Shown here in pieces: positions 45,523 through 53,859 of a stretch of 64,000 bases of DNA. Under the pieces are notes generated by a model, which saw only the letters and a program-made list of their open reading frames with translations, did no database searches and had not been told where the DNA came from. Numbering within the stretch: the stretch's first letter is position 1; each line of letters opens with the position of its first letter. The stretch is from NCBI GenBank assembly GCA_025141675.1, contig CP081161.1, forward strand, positions 3,511,501 through 3,575,500, read 5' to 3'. Both the position numbers and the translations under genes were made by a program. Source of the DNA: Rhodobacteraceae bacterium S2214. Lineage in GTDB: Bacteria; Pseudomonadota; Alphaproteobacteria; Rhodobacterales; Rhodobacteraceae.

Positions 45523-46170
45523 ATGAGCTTGCGTATTAACGATACCATTCCAAACCTGACCGTCGAAACCGATCAAGGCAGCTTTGCTTTGCACGATTGG
45601 ATCGGCGATAGCTGGGCGATCCTTTTCTCGCACCCCAAAGACTTTACGCCGGTTTGCACGACCGAATTTGGCGCAGTGGCGCAACTAGCCGACGAATGGG
45701 CCAAACGCGGCACAAAAGTGATTGGCGTGTCCGTCGACGGTGTCGAGGACCATAAGAAATGGAAAACTGACATCGAAACCGTTGGCGGCGCTGCAGCAGG
45801 TTTTCCAATTATCGCAGACACTGGACTTGAAGTGTCTAAGGCGTTCGACATGCTTCCCGCGGAAGCGTACCTGCCGGATGGACGCACACCGGCGGACAGC
45901 GCGACAGTCCGTTCGGTGTTTATCATCGGCCCAGACAAGCAGCTGAAATTGTCGATGACATACCCAATGACCGTCGGCCGCAATTTTGCCGAAGTGCTTC
46001 GTGCCCTCGATGGTCTACAGACATCCACTGGCCGTGGTGTTGCAACACCAGCGAACTGGAATGTTGGGGACGACGTCATCATTCCCGCCACATTGAGCGA
46101 TGAAGACGCGAAAGCCAAATTCGGCGATTTTGAAAAAGTGCTGCCGTACTTGCGCAAGACAAAGCTCTAA
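45523..46170 (+). CDS. 1-Cys peroxiredoxin (Prx6/AhpC-TSA type)
   Basis: 215 aa. Peroxidase reducing H2O2 and organic hydroperoxides. The peroxidatic Cys45 lies in PKDFTPVCTTEFG, and the Arg-containing downstream loop and extended C-terminal domain (SLRALDGLQTSTGR-like ALDGLQTSTGRGVATPANW) are Prx6-like. No resolving Cys is seen. Monocistronic with a ribosome site (AAAGGA) and a bidirectional terminator after it. Confidence 0.93.
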   Translation: MSLRINDTIPNLTVETDQGSFALHDWIGDSWAILFSHPKDFTPVCTTEFGAVAQLADEWAKRGTKVIGVSVDGVEDHKKWKTDIETVGGAAAGFPIIADTGLEVSKAFDMLPAEAYLPDGRTPADSATVRSVFIIGPDKQLKLSMTYPMTVGRNFAEVLRALDGLQTSTGRGVATPANWNVGDDVIIPATLSDEDAKAKFGDFEKVLPYLRKTKL

Positions 46171-46194
46171 ACGGCGGTATCGCTGTTCGAACTG

Positions 46195-46228
46195 AAAGAG
46201 CCTCGCAAGTGATTGCGAGGCTCTTTTT
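46195..46228. terminator. Bidirectional intrinsic terminator between peroxiredoxin and L,D-transpeptidase genes
   Basis: AAAGAGCCTCGCAA / TTGCGAGGCTCTTT stem with a GTGA loop; T-run on the plus strand and A-run giving T-run on the minus strand, serving both convergent genes. Confidence 0.92.
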
Positions 46229-46229
46229 C

Positions 46230-46787
46230 TTAGAAGATATAGACGCGCGTATTCACAGGCACCTGATCGTAAAGTTCTTCGACATGCGGGTTGATCAACC
46301 GAACGCAACCTGACGAAAAGTTCTGACCAATCGTCCACGGCTGTGGTGTACCATGAATGCGGTAATATGTGTCGCGGCCGCCCTCATACAGGTACAGCGC
46401 GCGCGCACCCATCGGGTTTTGCGGGTGACCACCAGGCAAACCACGCCGATAGGGCGCGTATAGCTCTGGTTCGAGGTTGATCATGTTCTGCGTCGGAATC
46501 CAGCTGGGCCATTCGGCCTTACGGCGGATCGTCAGAACCCCCGTATAGTTCCGACCCTGATTACCAAGCGCAATGCCGTAACGACGGGCACGACCATTGC
46601 CAAGCGTCCAATACAGATAGAAATCTTCCTTAACGACATGAATTTCGCCCGCTGGCAGTTCGGGGTTCACGTCTACTTCTTGGGGTCGGAAACGACGCGG
46701 AAGCTGGACGACGGTGGGTGTCGCTATCGCGGGCGTCGCGAGGATAGACGCCACTGCGCTTGCAGTGAATTGACGGCGTGTCAGCAT
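46230..46787 (-). CDS. L,D-transpeptidase (YkuD domain), copy A
   Basis: 185 aa. N-terminal MLTRRQFTASAVASILATPA has a twin-arginine-like start (TRRQF). The YkuD catalytic site is YYRIHGTPQPWTIGQ (His145) and NFSSGCVRL (Cys161), with the GARALYLYEGGRDT loop. Such enzymes form 3-3 peptidoglycan cross-links or anchor proteins to the wall. It has a close paralogue at 46923-47519. Confidence 0.92.
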   Translation of the reverse strand: MLTRRQFTASAVASILATPAIATPTVVQLPRRFRPQEVDVNPELPAGEIHVVKEDFYLYWTLGNGRARRYGIALGNQGRNYTGVLTIRRKAEWPSWIPTQNMINLEPELYAPYRRGLPGGHPQNPMGARALYLYEGGRDTYYRIHGTPQPWTIGQNFSSGCVRLINPHVEELYDQVPVNTRVYIF

Positions 46788-46868
46788 TTGGGGTCCTGCT
46801 CAGGTCTATTGCTGTCTATTTTGACGCAATCATTAGGCCAAACAGATTACCGAACCAACAAAATGCAA

Positions 46869-46895
46869 AGTACCGGCCCAATTAGGGCCGGTACT
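46869..46895 (-). terminator. Terminator of L,D-transpeptidase copy B
   Basis: AGTACCGGCCC / GGGCCGGTACT, a perfect 11-bp stem with AATTA loop. On the minus strand it is followed by TTTGCATTTTG. Confidence 0.8.
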
Positions 46896-46922
46896 GTAGG
46901 GTTCCTGCATCACTTTGTGGTG

Positions 46923-47519
46923 CTAGACGTCCCTTGGATACAGGTAAACTTTCGAACGCATCGGCGTGCGGTTGTAGAGATCTACGACAAATTCATTCGT
47001 AAGGCGTGCGCAGCCGTTTGATACCGCAGTGCCAATTGTGCGGGGCGCATTTGTCCCGTGAATGCGAAGATACGTGTCGCCACGCCCCGGTTCAAATAGG
47101 TAAAGCGCGCGCGCACCAAGCGGGTTGTCCGGCCCGCCTTCGAGCCCGTCTGCGTATTTTTCATACGCCTCTGGATCACGTTCAATCATTTCCGGTGTCG
47201 GTGTCCAGCTAGGCCATTCTTTCTTGGCACCAACGTAGAAGCTACCCGGTTCGTACAACCCTGGACGACCAACACCGACGGCGTAGCGCATTGCCTGATC
47301 GCCACCCAGTGTCAGGTAAAGGCGGAATGTGTTTGGATCCATGTGGATTTCATTGGCGGCGACGGCGCCTGCCAAAGTAACCAAAGTTGGCGCAAGAGGA
47401 TCAGCAGGTACAACTGGCGCTTCTGGCGCTGGCGCGGCCGCCTCTTGTGCAAAAGCAGGGTGAGCGCCAAACGCGGTGATGGCAGCACCCGTGGCAATAA
47501 AATGACGTCTTGTCAGCAT
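46923..47519 (-). CDS. L,D-transpeptidase (YkuD domain), copy B
   Basis: 198 aa from MLTRRHFIATGAAI. Twin-arginine-like signal (TRRHF) followed by an Ala/Pro-rich linker absent from copy A. Catalytic residues His154 (YLRIHGTNAPRTIG) and Cys170 (VSNGCARL) are intact. Identity with copy A is strong in the shared core (EWPSWTPT vs EWPSWIPT; GARALYLF vs GARALYLY). Probably a local duplication; separate terminator suggests separate transcription. Confidence 0.9.
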   Translation of the reverse strand: MLTRRHFIATGAAITAFGAHPAFAQEAAAPAPEAPVVPADPLAPTLVTLAGAVAANEIHMDPNTFRLYLTLGGDQAMRYAVGVGRPGLYEPGSFYVGAKKEWPSWTPTPEMIERDPEAYEKYADGLEGGPDNPLGARALYLFEPGRGDTYLRIHGTNAPRTIGTAVSNGCARLTNEFVVDLYNRTPMRSKVYLYPRDV

Positions 47520-47681
47520 AAGGTTTTCCCCCGAAGAATCTGCGCTGGTTTGTTCGTATCTAGCGTCATCCCGACCGGAATTCAGATCAAATATGAGTGA
47601 ACCGATTTTGGTGATGCAAACCAACAACAGCCTTATCTGCTCACAATTATGCCGACGAGGGGGAAAAATCACGAAGCGGTA

Positions 47682-48332
47682 TCAGAATCGGTACCCCACC
47701 GACAGGTTGATGTATGGATAAGCCGCAAAATTGGCGGCGTCAGCGCGGGCGTTTTGCACATCCGGATCGGCATCAATTGCGGCCTGAAGCTCAGCGCTGT
47801 CCCCAGTAATTTCAATGTCGAAACCGCCTACAAAGACAGCCCCAATTTCACTACTTAATACCCACTCATCGTTAATCGGGTAATCGTATCCGACAGAAAC
47901 CAAAGGGGCGGCAGTTCGATTGAATTCCGCAATACTAGTCGCTGTGCCGCTGTCAAAGCTTTGCCCGTCATATTCGATCGGATTACTAGCTGTCCCTGAT
48001 ATCGTTGTTTCAATGCTTGTTTTGCTGAACACTAGGCCACCTGAAATACGCCAGTCCGCATCCACCGGAGAATAGTCTACGATCATAGTCATTGCACCCA
48101 GTGCGGCATCGATATCGTAACTGTTCCCGCTTTCCGTTTGTGTTTCATTCAGCTGAAGGCCACCCATCCATCCAGCACGTGCGCGCCAATCAGGAGTCAT
48201 CTGGTATCCCCCCTCAAAAGACAAACCAAACGTAGAAATCCCGCTCCATGCGGTGACATCACCTATGTTTTGGGCTTTCAGCGGCCCCGCCAGAATGCCC
48301 AATATCATGAGGATCCAAATTCTTATTCGCAT
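47682..48332 (-). CDS. Small outer-membrane beta-barrel protein
   Basis: 216 aa. Signal peptide MRIRIWILMILGILAGPLKAQ (start at 48332, after AAAGGG). Alternating amphipathic strands (FGLSFEGGYQMTPDWRARAGW, LVSVGYDYPINDEWVLSSEIG, YPYINLSVGYRF) and aromatic C-terminus fit an 8-12 strand barrel of the OmpA/OmpW-like type. No peptidoglycan-binding domain. Function unknown. Confidence 0.85.
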   Translation of the reverse strand: MRIRIWILMILGILAGPLKAQNIGDVTAWSGISTFGLSFEGGYQMTPDWRARAGWMGGLQLNETQTESGNSYDIDAALGAMTMIVDYSPVDADWRISGGLVFSKTSIETTISGTASNPIEYDGQSFDSGTATSIAEFNRTAAPLVSVGYDYPINDEWVLSSEIGAVFVGGFDIEITGDSAELQAAIDADPDVQNARADAANFAAYPYINLSVGYRF

Positions 48333-48383
48333 CAAAAGCCCTTTCAAATTTAGGGCAAACTAGCGGGAACAAGTAAACAAACA

Positions 48384-48415
48384 AAAAAGCCCCGATGAAC
48401 ACATCGGGGCTTTTT
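48384..48415 (-). terminator. pnp: Intrinsic terminator of pnp
   Basis: AAAAAGCCCCGATG / CATCGGGGCTTTTT around AACA. Twenty bases after the pnp stop on the minus strand; nearly symmetric so may act both ways. Confidence 0.9.
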
Positions 48416-48434
48416 CAAATCTTTCAAAGAAGGA

Positions 48435-50570
48435 TTACTCTTCAGCAGCTTCTTCTTTTGTGATCTCTTTACCAGTTTCCTGATCAACCATTTTCATAGC
48501 CAAACGGACTTTGCCGCGATCATCAAAGCCGAGCAGTTTCACCCAAACTTCCTGACCTTCTTTCAGAACGTCAGATGGGTGGTTCAGGCGACGGTTTTCG
48601 ATCTGGGACACGTGCACAAGGCCGTCACGCTTACCAAAGAAGTTCACAAACGCGCCGAAATCGACGAGCTTCACAACTTTACCTTTGTAGATCACGCCTT
48701 CTTCTGGCTCAGCCACGATGGAATGGATCATGTCGTAGGCCTTTTTGATGGCCTCCGCATCGTTGGACGCCAGCTTGATGATACCGTCGTCGTTGATGTC
48801 CACTTTCGCGCCGGATGTCTCAACGATTTCACGGATCACTTTACCACCAGACCCGATCACTTCACGGATCTTGTCAGTCGGAATCTGCATCGTTTCGATC
48901 TTCGGTGCGTGTACGCCCAGATCTTTCGCGCCTGTCAGCGCTTTGCCCATCTCACCGAGGATATGCAAACGGCCAGCTTTCGCCTGTGCCAGCGCCTTGG
49001 ACATGATTTCCGGCGTGATACCTGCGATCTTGATGTCCATCTGCAAAGATGTGATACCGTTTTCAGTACCCGCAACTTTGAAGTCCATGTCGCCGAGGTG
49101 ATCTTCGTCACCCAAGATGTCGGACAGGATCGCGTAATCGCCATCGTCTTCCATCACCAGACCCATCGCAACACCAGCAACTGGTGCTTTCAACGGAACG
49201 CCTGCGTCCATCATGGACAAAGACCCACCACAAACGGACGCCATTGAAGACGACCCATTGGATTCAGTGATCTCTGACACCAAACGGATAGTGTATGGGA
49301 AATCAGTTGCGGACGGCAGAACAGCCTGCAACGCACGCCAAGCCAGTTTACCGTGGCCGATTTCACGACGACCCGGACCACCAACACGACCAACTTCACC
49401 AACTGAATACGGTGGGAAGTTATAATGAAGCATGAAGTTCGACTTATACATACCAGTCAATGAGTCGATCATCTGCTCATCGTCGCCAGTACCAAGCGTC
49501 GTCACAACAAGACCCTGTGTCTCACCACGTGTAAACAAGGCAGAGCCGTGTGTCCGTGGCAGGATGCCTGTCTCGGAAACGATCGGGCGAATCGTGTCGA
49601 GAGCACGACCGTCGATGCGCTTGCCGTTTTTGACAACATCACCGCGCAGAACTGCAGATTCCAGCTTCTTCAGAGCAGCGCCCAGGTTGCCGTCTTCTTG
49701 TTGCTCTTCGGACAAAGATGCGATGATCTCGTCCTTGGCGGTAGAAACTGCACCGGTACGTTCTTGCTTGTCCGTGATCGCATAAGCGGCACGCATTTTG
49801 TCTTCGCCAGCGGCTTTGACAGCGTTGAACAGGTCTGAATAATCTTCAGGCTGGAAATCAAATGGCTCTTTTGCACATTCTTCGGCCAGATCGATGATCA
49901 GGTCGATGACCGGCTGAATGCTTTCGTGGGCGAACGTCACCGCACCGAGCATTTCTTCTTCGGTCAATTCGTATGCTTCAGATTCAACCATCATCACGGC
50001 GTCTTTTGTGCCGGCAACAACAAGATCCAAGCGCTGCTCTGGGTTCAGGCGCAGGTTATGCATATCGTCGATTTCTGGGTTCAGGATGTATTCACCATCC
50101 TCAAAACCAACGCGACACGCAGCAATCGGGCCGCGGAATGGCGCACCGGAAATGGTAAGTGCCGCGGATGCCGCGATCATCGCAACCATATCTGGGTCAT
50201 TAACCAGATCGTGGGATAGCACAGTACACATCACCAGAACTTCGTTTTTGAAGCCGGGGACGAACAACGGGCGAATTGGACGGTCGATCAGGCGGGATGT
50301 CAGCGTCTCTTTTTCAGTTGGACGCGCTTCACGCTTGAAGAAGCCACCAGGTACTTTACCGGCAGCATAGTATTTTTCTTGATAATGTACGGTCAGCGGA
50401 AAGAAATCCTGACCAGGCTTTTGCTTGCGTGCAAATGTGACGTTCGCCATCACAGATGTTTCGCCAAGTGTGGCAATCACTGAGCCGTCAGCCTGACGCG
50501 CAACCTTGCCGGTTTCGAGAGTGAGCGTTTCTTCGCCCCACTGCATCGATTTTTTTACTTCGTTAAACAT
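48435..50570 (-). CDS. pnp: Polyribonucleotide nucleotidyltransferase (PNPase)
   Basis: 711 aa. 3'-5' phosphorolytic RNA decay enzyme and degradosome component. Two RNase PH domains ([20 protein letters not shown], then [20 protein letters not shown]), the central linker, a KH domain ([20 protein letters not shown]) and a C-terminal S1 domain ([20 protein letters not shown]). Normal length. In many bacteria pnp follows rpsO; here they are ~32 kb apart. Its leader contains two GC hairpins. Confidence 0.97.
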   Translation of the reverse strand: MFNEVKKSMQWGEETLTLETGKVARQADGSVIATLGETSVMANVTFARKQKPGQDFFPLTVHYQEKYYAAGKVPGGFFKREARPTEKETLTSRLIDRPIRPLFVPGFKNEVLVMCTVLSHDLVNDPDMVAMIAASAALTISGAPFRGPIAACRVGFEDGEYILNPEIDDMHNLRLNPEQRLDLVVAGTKDAVMMVESEAYELTEEEMLGAVTFAHESIQPVIDLIIDLAEECAKEPFDFQPEDYSDLFNAVKAAGEDKMRAAYAITDKQERTGAVSTAKDEIIASLSEEQQEDGNLGAALKKLESAVLRGDVVKNGKRIDGRALDTIRPIVSETGILPRTHGSALFTRGETQGLVVTTLGTGDDEQMIDSLTGMYKSNFMLHYNFPPYSVGEVGRVGGPGRREIGHGKLAWRALQAVLPSATDFPYTIRLVSEITESNGSSSMASVCGGSLSMMDAGVPLKAPVAGVAMGLVMEDDGDYAILSDILGDEDHLGDMDFKVAGTENGITSLQMDIKIAGITPEIMSKALAQAKAGRLHILGEMGKALTGAKDLGVHAPKIETMQIPTDKIREVIGSGGKVIREIVETSGAKVDINDDGIIKLASNDAEAIKKAYDMIHSIVAEPEEGVIYKGKVVKLVDFGAFVNFFGKRDGLVHVSQIENRRLNHPSDVLKEGQEVWVKLLGFDDRGKVRLAMKMVDQETGKEITKEEAAEE

Positions 50571-50585
50571 ATATGTTTTCCTTTT

Positions 50586-50625
50586 GGCCCGATGGGGCCT
50601 TTTGCGTAGGGGGCGTATTCCCCCT
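50586..50625 (-). promoter_or_regulatory. pnp: Paired hairpins in the pnp leader
   Basis: GGCCC-GAT-GGGGCC (50586-50599) and AGGGGG-CGTATT-CCCCCT (50608-50625) lie just upstream of the pnp start. In E. coli, PNPase autoregulates through an RNase III-cut leader stem; these could play the same part here (inference). Confidence 0.5.
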
Positions 50626-50807
50626 CAATCCGGTATCTTCTTTTGTCGGCGCTGGACTGCGGGCGCCGGTCTTCCAAGATGGGCGGGCCATACACTGGAT
50701 TGACCCGATTGGGAAGCATTATGGGTTTTCAGACCATGAAAGAGATGCAACAACCCATCAACACATGCGCCAAACCCGCAAAATTGCCCAACCGCTAAAG
50801 TAGATTA

Positions 50808-52271
50808 ATGACAGAAATTCCATCGCACCCTTTAGATCGTTGGCAATATCGCGTGACCCCGGTTGAAACTGAGGATGCCATTGCCGTCGGGGATTTCTGG
50901 CTCACTGTTGGTGATGACCTTCCGGTCACAACCGTCACCGATCGAAACGGGGTCGAAATCGGGGTCATTGTCGGTTTCGCAATCGACATCGCGGCCGCTA
51001 AAATTCTAGCCGGAACTTGGGCGGCGCCCGTTTCGCATGACGATCCCGTTGATGAACTTGTCCGCAATCTTTTGTGGGCAATTGGCGGGCGATACATTTG
51101 GATTGCAACGCTTGGCTGTCAAACACGCCTTTATCCAGATGCCGGCGGACAGGTGACCTGCGTTTATGACCCCGAAATGCGATGTGCGGGTGCAACCGCA
51201 TTGTCGCTGATGGACGATACGACCTACGATGCGCGGTTCAATAAGACGCTATTTGATCAGCTCGGCGTCAACGGCGAAGGTTGGTTTCCCGCCGGATTGA
51301 CGGCCCATCATGGCTTATCCAGAGTACTGCCAAACCACTACCTCGATCTGCAAGATTGGTCAGTGAACCGTTTCCAAGGGGCTGCATTCAAACACACCGA
51401 CCTCAGCACCGATGAAATCGTTGACCGGATGATCGCGATCACACAATCACAGATCACGGCTCTGATAGATGGCGACAAGATGCCGGCGATTGCGCTGACC
51501 GCCGGATATGAGACCCGTGTTTTATTGGCTTGTGCGCGTCCATACCTAGACAAGGTCAAATTTGTAACGGTCGTTGGCGAAGATCGTCATCAAATCGACA
51601 GCACCATCGCCCGTCAAATTGCCGATGATATGTCCTTGGACCACATGGCGCTGCCGCGCAAAAATGCAGACACGGACCAGCAGGAACTGTTTTTGCGGCG
51701 CGGCGGGCATTGCCATGGTGACAGTAACGTCAAATTCCACCCCAGTGTCCGGCCGCTCGCGCGCGAACACGTCTTCGTCGGTGGGTTGGGTGGTGAAATC
51801 GGGCGGGCCTTTCTTTGGCGTGATACCGACACTGCCGAACTAAATGTTTCGACTGAATTGTTGGTAACACGCTTTGGCCTGCGTCAGTCCGATAAAGCCG
51901 CTGCGGCCCTTGGCGCTTGGTTGACGGAGCTCAAAACCGAAATCGGAACAAACGGTCTAGATATTCTAGACCTCGCGTACATAGAAAATCGCATGGGACC
52001 TTGGGCGAATGTCCAATTCTGCGCGGACCCAACTGTTGTACGCTATGCTCCGATGTTCACCTACGAAACCTCGGCGTTGATGCGCGGCCTACCCGCCGAC
52101 TGGAAACGAAATGGGACTTTAGGGATCGCTATGATCCAACGGTTGTGGCCGGAGCTAAGCCAGTACCCCTACAATTCCCTCGGCCCAGTGCGCGACATTT
52201 GGGTGAAAATTCAACGGGTCATCGCCAATCCAGCCATTGTCGCCAAAAAACTACGACAACTGAAACACTAA
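50808..52271 (+). CDS. Asparagine-synthase-like protein with degenerate PP-loop
   Basis: 487 aa. The ~200-residue C-terminal portion resembles an asparagine-synthase (PP-loop ATPase) domain: PAIALTAGYETRVLLACARP (~224), VTVVGEDRHQIDSTIARQIA, and YIENRMGPWANVQF. The PP-loop SGGxDS appears as TAGYETR, resembling the LTGGYDSR-type loops of amide-forming enzymes in peptide or polysaccharide clusters. The N-terminal half shows no intact glutaminase Cys. Substrate unknown. It ends 4 bp into convergent fliP. Confidence 0.75.
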   Translation: MTEIPSHPLDRWQYRVTPVETEDAIAVGDFWLTVGDDLPVTTVTDRNGVEIGVIVGFAIDIAAAKILAGTWAAPVSHDDPVDELVRNLLWAIGGRYIWIATLGCQTRLYPDAGGQVTCVYDPEMRCAGATALSLMDDTTYDARFNKTLFDQLGVNGEGWFPAGLTAHHGLSRVLPNHYLDLQDWSVNRFQGAAFKHTDLSTDEIVDRMIAITQSQITALIDGDKMPAIALTAGYETRVLLACARPYLDKVKFVTVVGEDRHQIDSTIARQIADDMSLDHMALPRKNADTDQQELFLRRGGHCHGDSNVKFHPSVRPLAREHVFVGGLGGEIGRAFLWRDTDTAELNVSTELLVTRFGLRQSDKAAAALGAWLTELKTEIGTNGLDILDLAYIENRMGPWANVQFCADPTVVRYAPMFTYETSALMRGLPADWKRNGTLGIAMIQRLWPELSQYPYNSLGPVRDIWVKIQRVIANPAIVAKKLRQLKH

Positions 52272-52996
52272 ACCCCATAGCTTTGAACAAGTCCCATTGA
52301 AAGTAAGCTCCACCCGTCCGCCACAACAAAAAACGACAGTTTAAAGGGAAGCGAAACGATTGCAGGCGGCACCATCATCATCCCCATCGACATCAGAATG
52401 GCCGCAACAATGAGATCGATAATCAGGAACGGCAAAAAGATAATAAACCCGACCTGAAATGCACGCGCAAGTTCGCTCAACATAAACGACGGGATCACGA
52501 CGGACAGGTTGGACTGAACGATCGGCAAGGTCGGATCAACATCCGGTCGCAGCTCAGCCATGCGTTCGAAGGTTTCAGGGTTAATCCGACCCGCCATGAA
52601 AATCTTCAACGGCTCCATCGCGCGGAAAAAGCCTGTTTCGATGTCCATAGTACCATCAACGACCGGACCGACGCCCTGCTCCCAAGACGCAATGAACACG
52701 GGCTCCATAACAAAATAAGTCATGAATAACGCAAGGCTGACCATCATCATATTTGGGGGCGACTGCTGCAAACCAATCGCTTGTCGCAAAATGGCGAAGA
52801 CGGTGACGAAGAATGGAAAACAGGTCACCATAATTGCGATGCCCGGCACCAAACTGAGCACGGTGATCAAAACTAACAACTGGATCGACCGCGACGCCAG
52901 AGAGGTATCGTCGCCCAGCGTTATCGAAAAATCTTGCGCGACTGATGGCGACGCCCAAAAAGCGATACACAGTAACGTAATGCAAAAAAAACGCAC
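52268..52996 (-). CDS. fliP: Flagellar export apparatus protein FliP
   Basis: 242 aa. Core of the flagellar type III export gate. Signal peptide MRFFCITLLCIAFWASPSVA, then the FliP membrane blocks IQLLVLITVLSLVPGIAIMV, CFPFFVTVFAILRQAIG, MMMVSLALFMTYFVMEPVF and the conserved PSFMLSELARAFQVGFIIFLPFLIIDLIVA. Follows fliN with one base between. fliQ is not in this window. Confidence 0.96.
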   Translation of the reverse strand: MRFFCITLLCIAFWASPSVAQDFSITLGDDTSLASRSIQLLVLITVLSLVPGIAIMVTCFPFFVTVFAILRQAIGLQQSPPNMMMVSLALFMTYFVMEPVFIASWEQGVGPVVDGTMDIETGFFRAMEPLKIFMAGRINPETFERMAELRPDVDPTLPIVQSNLSVVIPSFMLSELARAFQVGFIIFLPFLIIDLIVAAILMSMGMMMVPPAIVSLPFKLSFFVVADGWSLLSMGLVQSYGV

Positions 52997-52997
52997 G

Positions 52998-53294
52998 TTA
53001 TTCCAACTCGTCGTTGTGAACGGCGACCTCCGTCAGCCGCACCGCAAGCTGCCCCGGTTCCCCCCCCTCCAGTTCTTGCAGTTCTCCGCGGGCAACCAGC
53101 CGATCGCCGATATAAAGCTCTACGGGATCATCAATTTTGCGATCCAACGGTAAAACCGCATTTTCCGTTAGGTTCATCAGATCAGAGATCAGCGGCGTTG
53201 CCTTGCCGACGGAAACCGATATCTCGATTGGGATGCGTTGCAGAGGATGTACCGACGCATGTCCAGTGGTCTGTTTTTCGACAACATCTTCCAT
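52998..53294 (-). CDS. fliN: Flagellar motor switch protein FliN
   Basis: 98 aa. Surface-presentation fold: LQRIPIEISVSVGKATPLISDLMNL, then LPLDRKIDDPVELYIGDRLVARGEL and LAVRLTEVAVHN. It forms the C-ring with FliM and FliG. Short but complete for the family core. fliM and fliG are outside this window. Confidence 0.93.
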   Translation of the reverse strand: MEDVVEKQTTGHASVHPLQRIPIEISVSVGKATPLISDLMNLTENAVLPLDRKIDDPVELYIGDRLVARGELQELEGGEPGQLAVRLTEVAVHNDELE

Positions 53295-53295
53295 C

Positions 53296-53859
53296 TTATG
53301 AAGCTTCCTTCGCTGGGGTAATCAAGATTTTCGAATGATGTTTGATGGCCTCGTGTAAGGCATCAAAATCAATGGACGTTTCGTGCCCGCCACCCATGAA
53401 AAACGCCGCATGTTCTGTTAAGGCCGGATCAGCCTCAATCACGATTTCGGACAAATCGAGGTCACTAATGACCGCCTGAAACACGTCAATTTGATTCGGT
53501 GGCAAGCGAAGGACAATGGGATGCGTGCTGTCTCGTTCAATCGCGCCAAGCAACAATTGGCGCAATTTCAAATGCAAAGCTGGCGCAAGCAACTCAGGCA
53601 AAACTTGCTCCAAGATGGCCGTAACGTAACTTGCAGTTCCATTCGAGAAATGGGATTGGGCTTCTTCGTACCCAAACATGCCATCAACCAGCGACTCCGC
53701 GACTTTTGCGCGTAACTGCGATTGTTCGCTCTGATGCGCCAGAATTGCTGCCTCTTGCCCATCCCGGAATCCGTCATCGTATGTCGCAATATTTTCAGGA
53801 TGATCAGTCTGGCTCAGATGCTGCCCATCAAAGCTTTCAAGACTTAAGGATGACACCAT
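53296..53859 (-). CDS. fliH: FliH-like flagellar export regulator
   Basis: 187 aa between fliF and fliN. The long helical middle (GQEAAILAHQSEQSQLRAKVAESL) and C-terminal alpha/beta part (HPIVLRLPPNQIDVFQAVIS, IVIEADPALTEHAAFFMGGG) fit FliH/YscL, which holds the FliI ATPase to the export gate. Sequence is divergent, so the name leans on order and architecture. It abuts fliF. Confidence 0.8.
   Translation of the reverse strand: MVSSLSLESFDGQHLSQTDHPENIATYDDGFRDGQEAAILAHQSEQSQLRAKVAESLVDGMFGYEEAQSHFSNGTASYVTAILEQVLPELLAPALHLKLRQLLLGAIERDSTHPIVLRLPPNQIDVFQAVISDLDLSEIVIEADPALTEHAAFFMGGGHETSIDFDALHEAIKHHSKILITPAKEAS

Noticed and set aside
50506..50803. Open frames in the pnp leader on the plus strand
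   Set aside because: They run antisense into pnp and lack ribosome sites; hairpins explain the region better.
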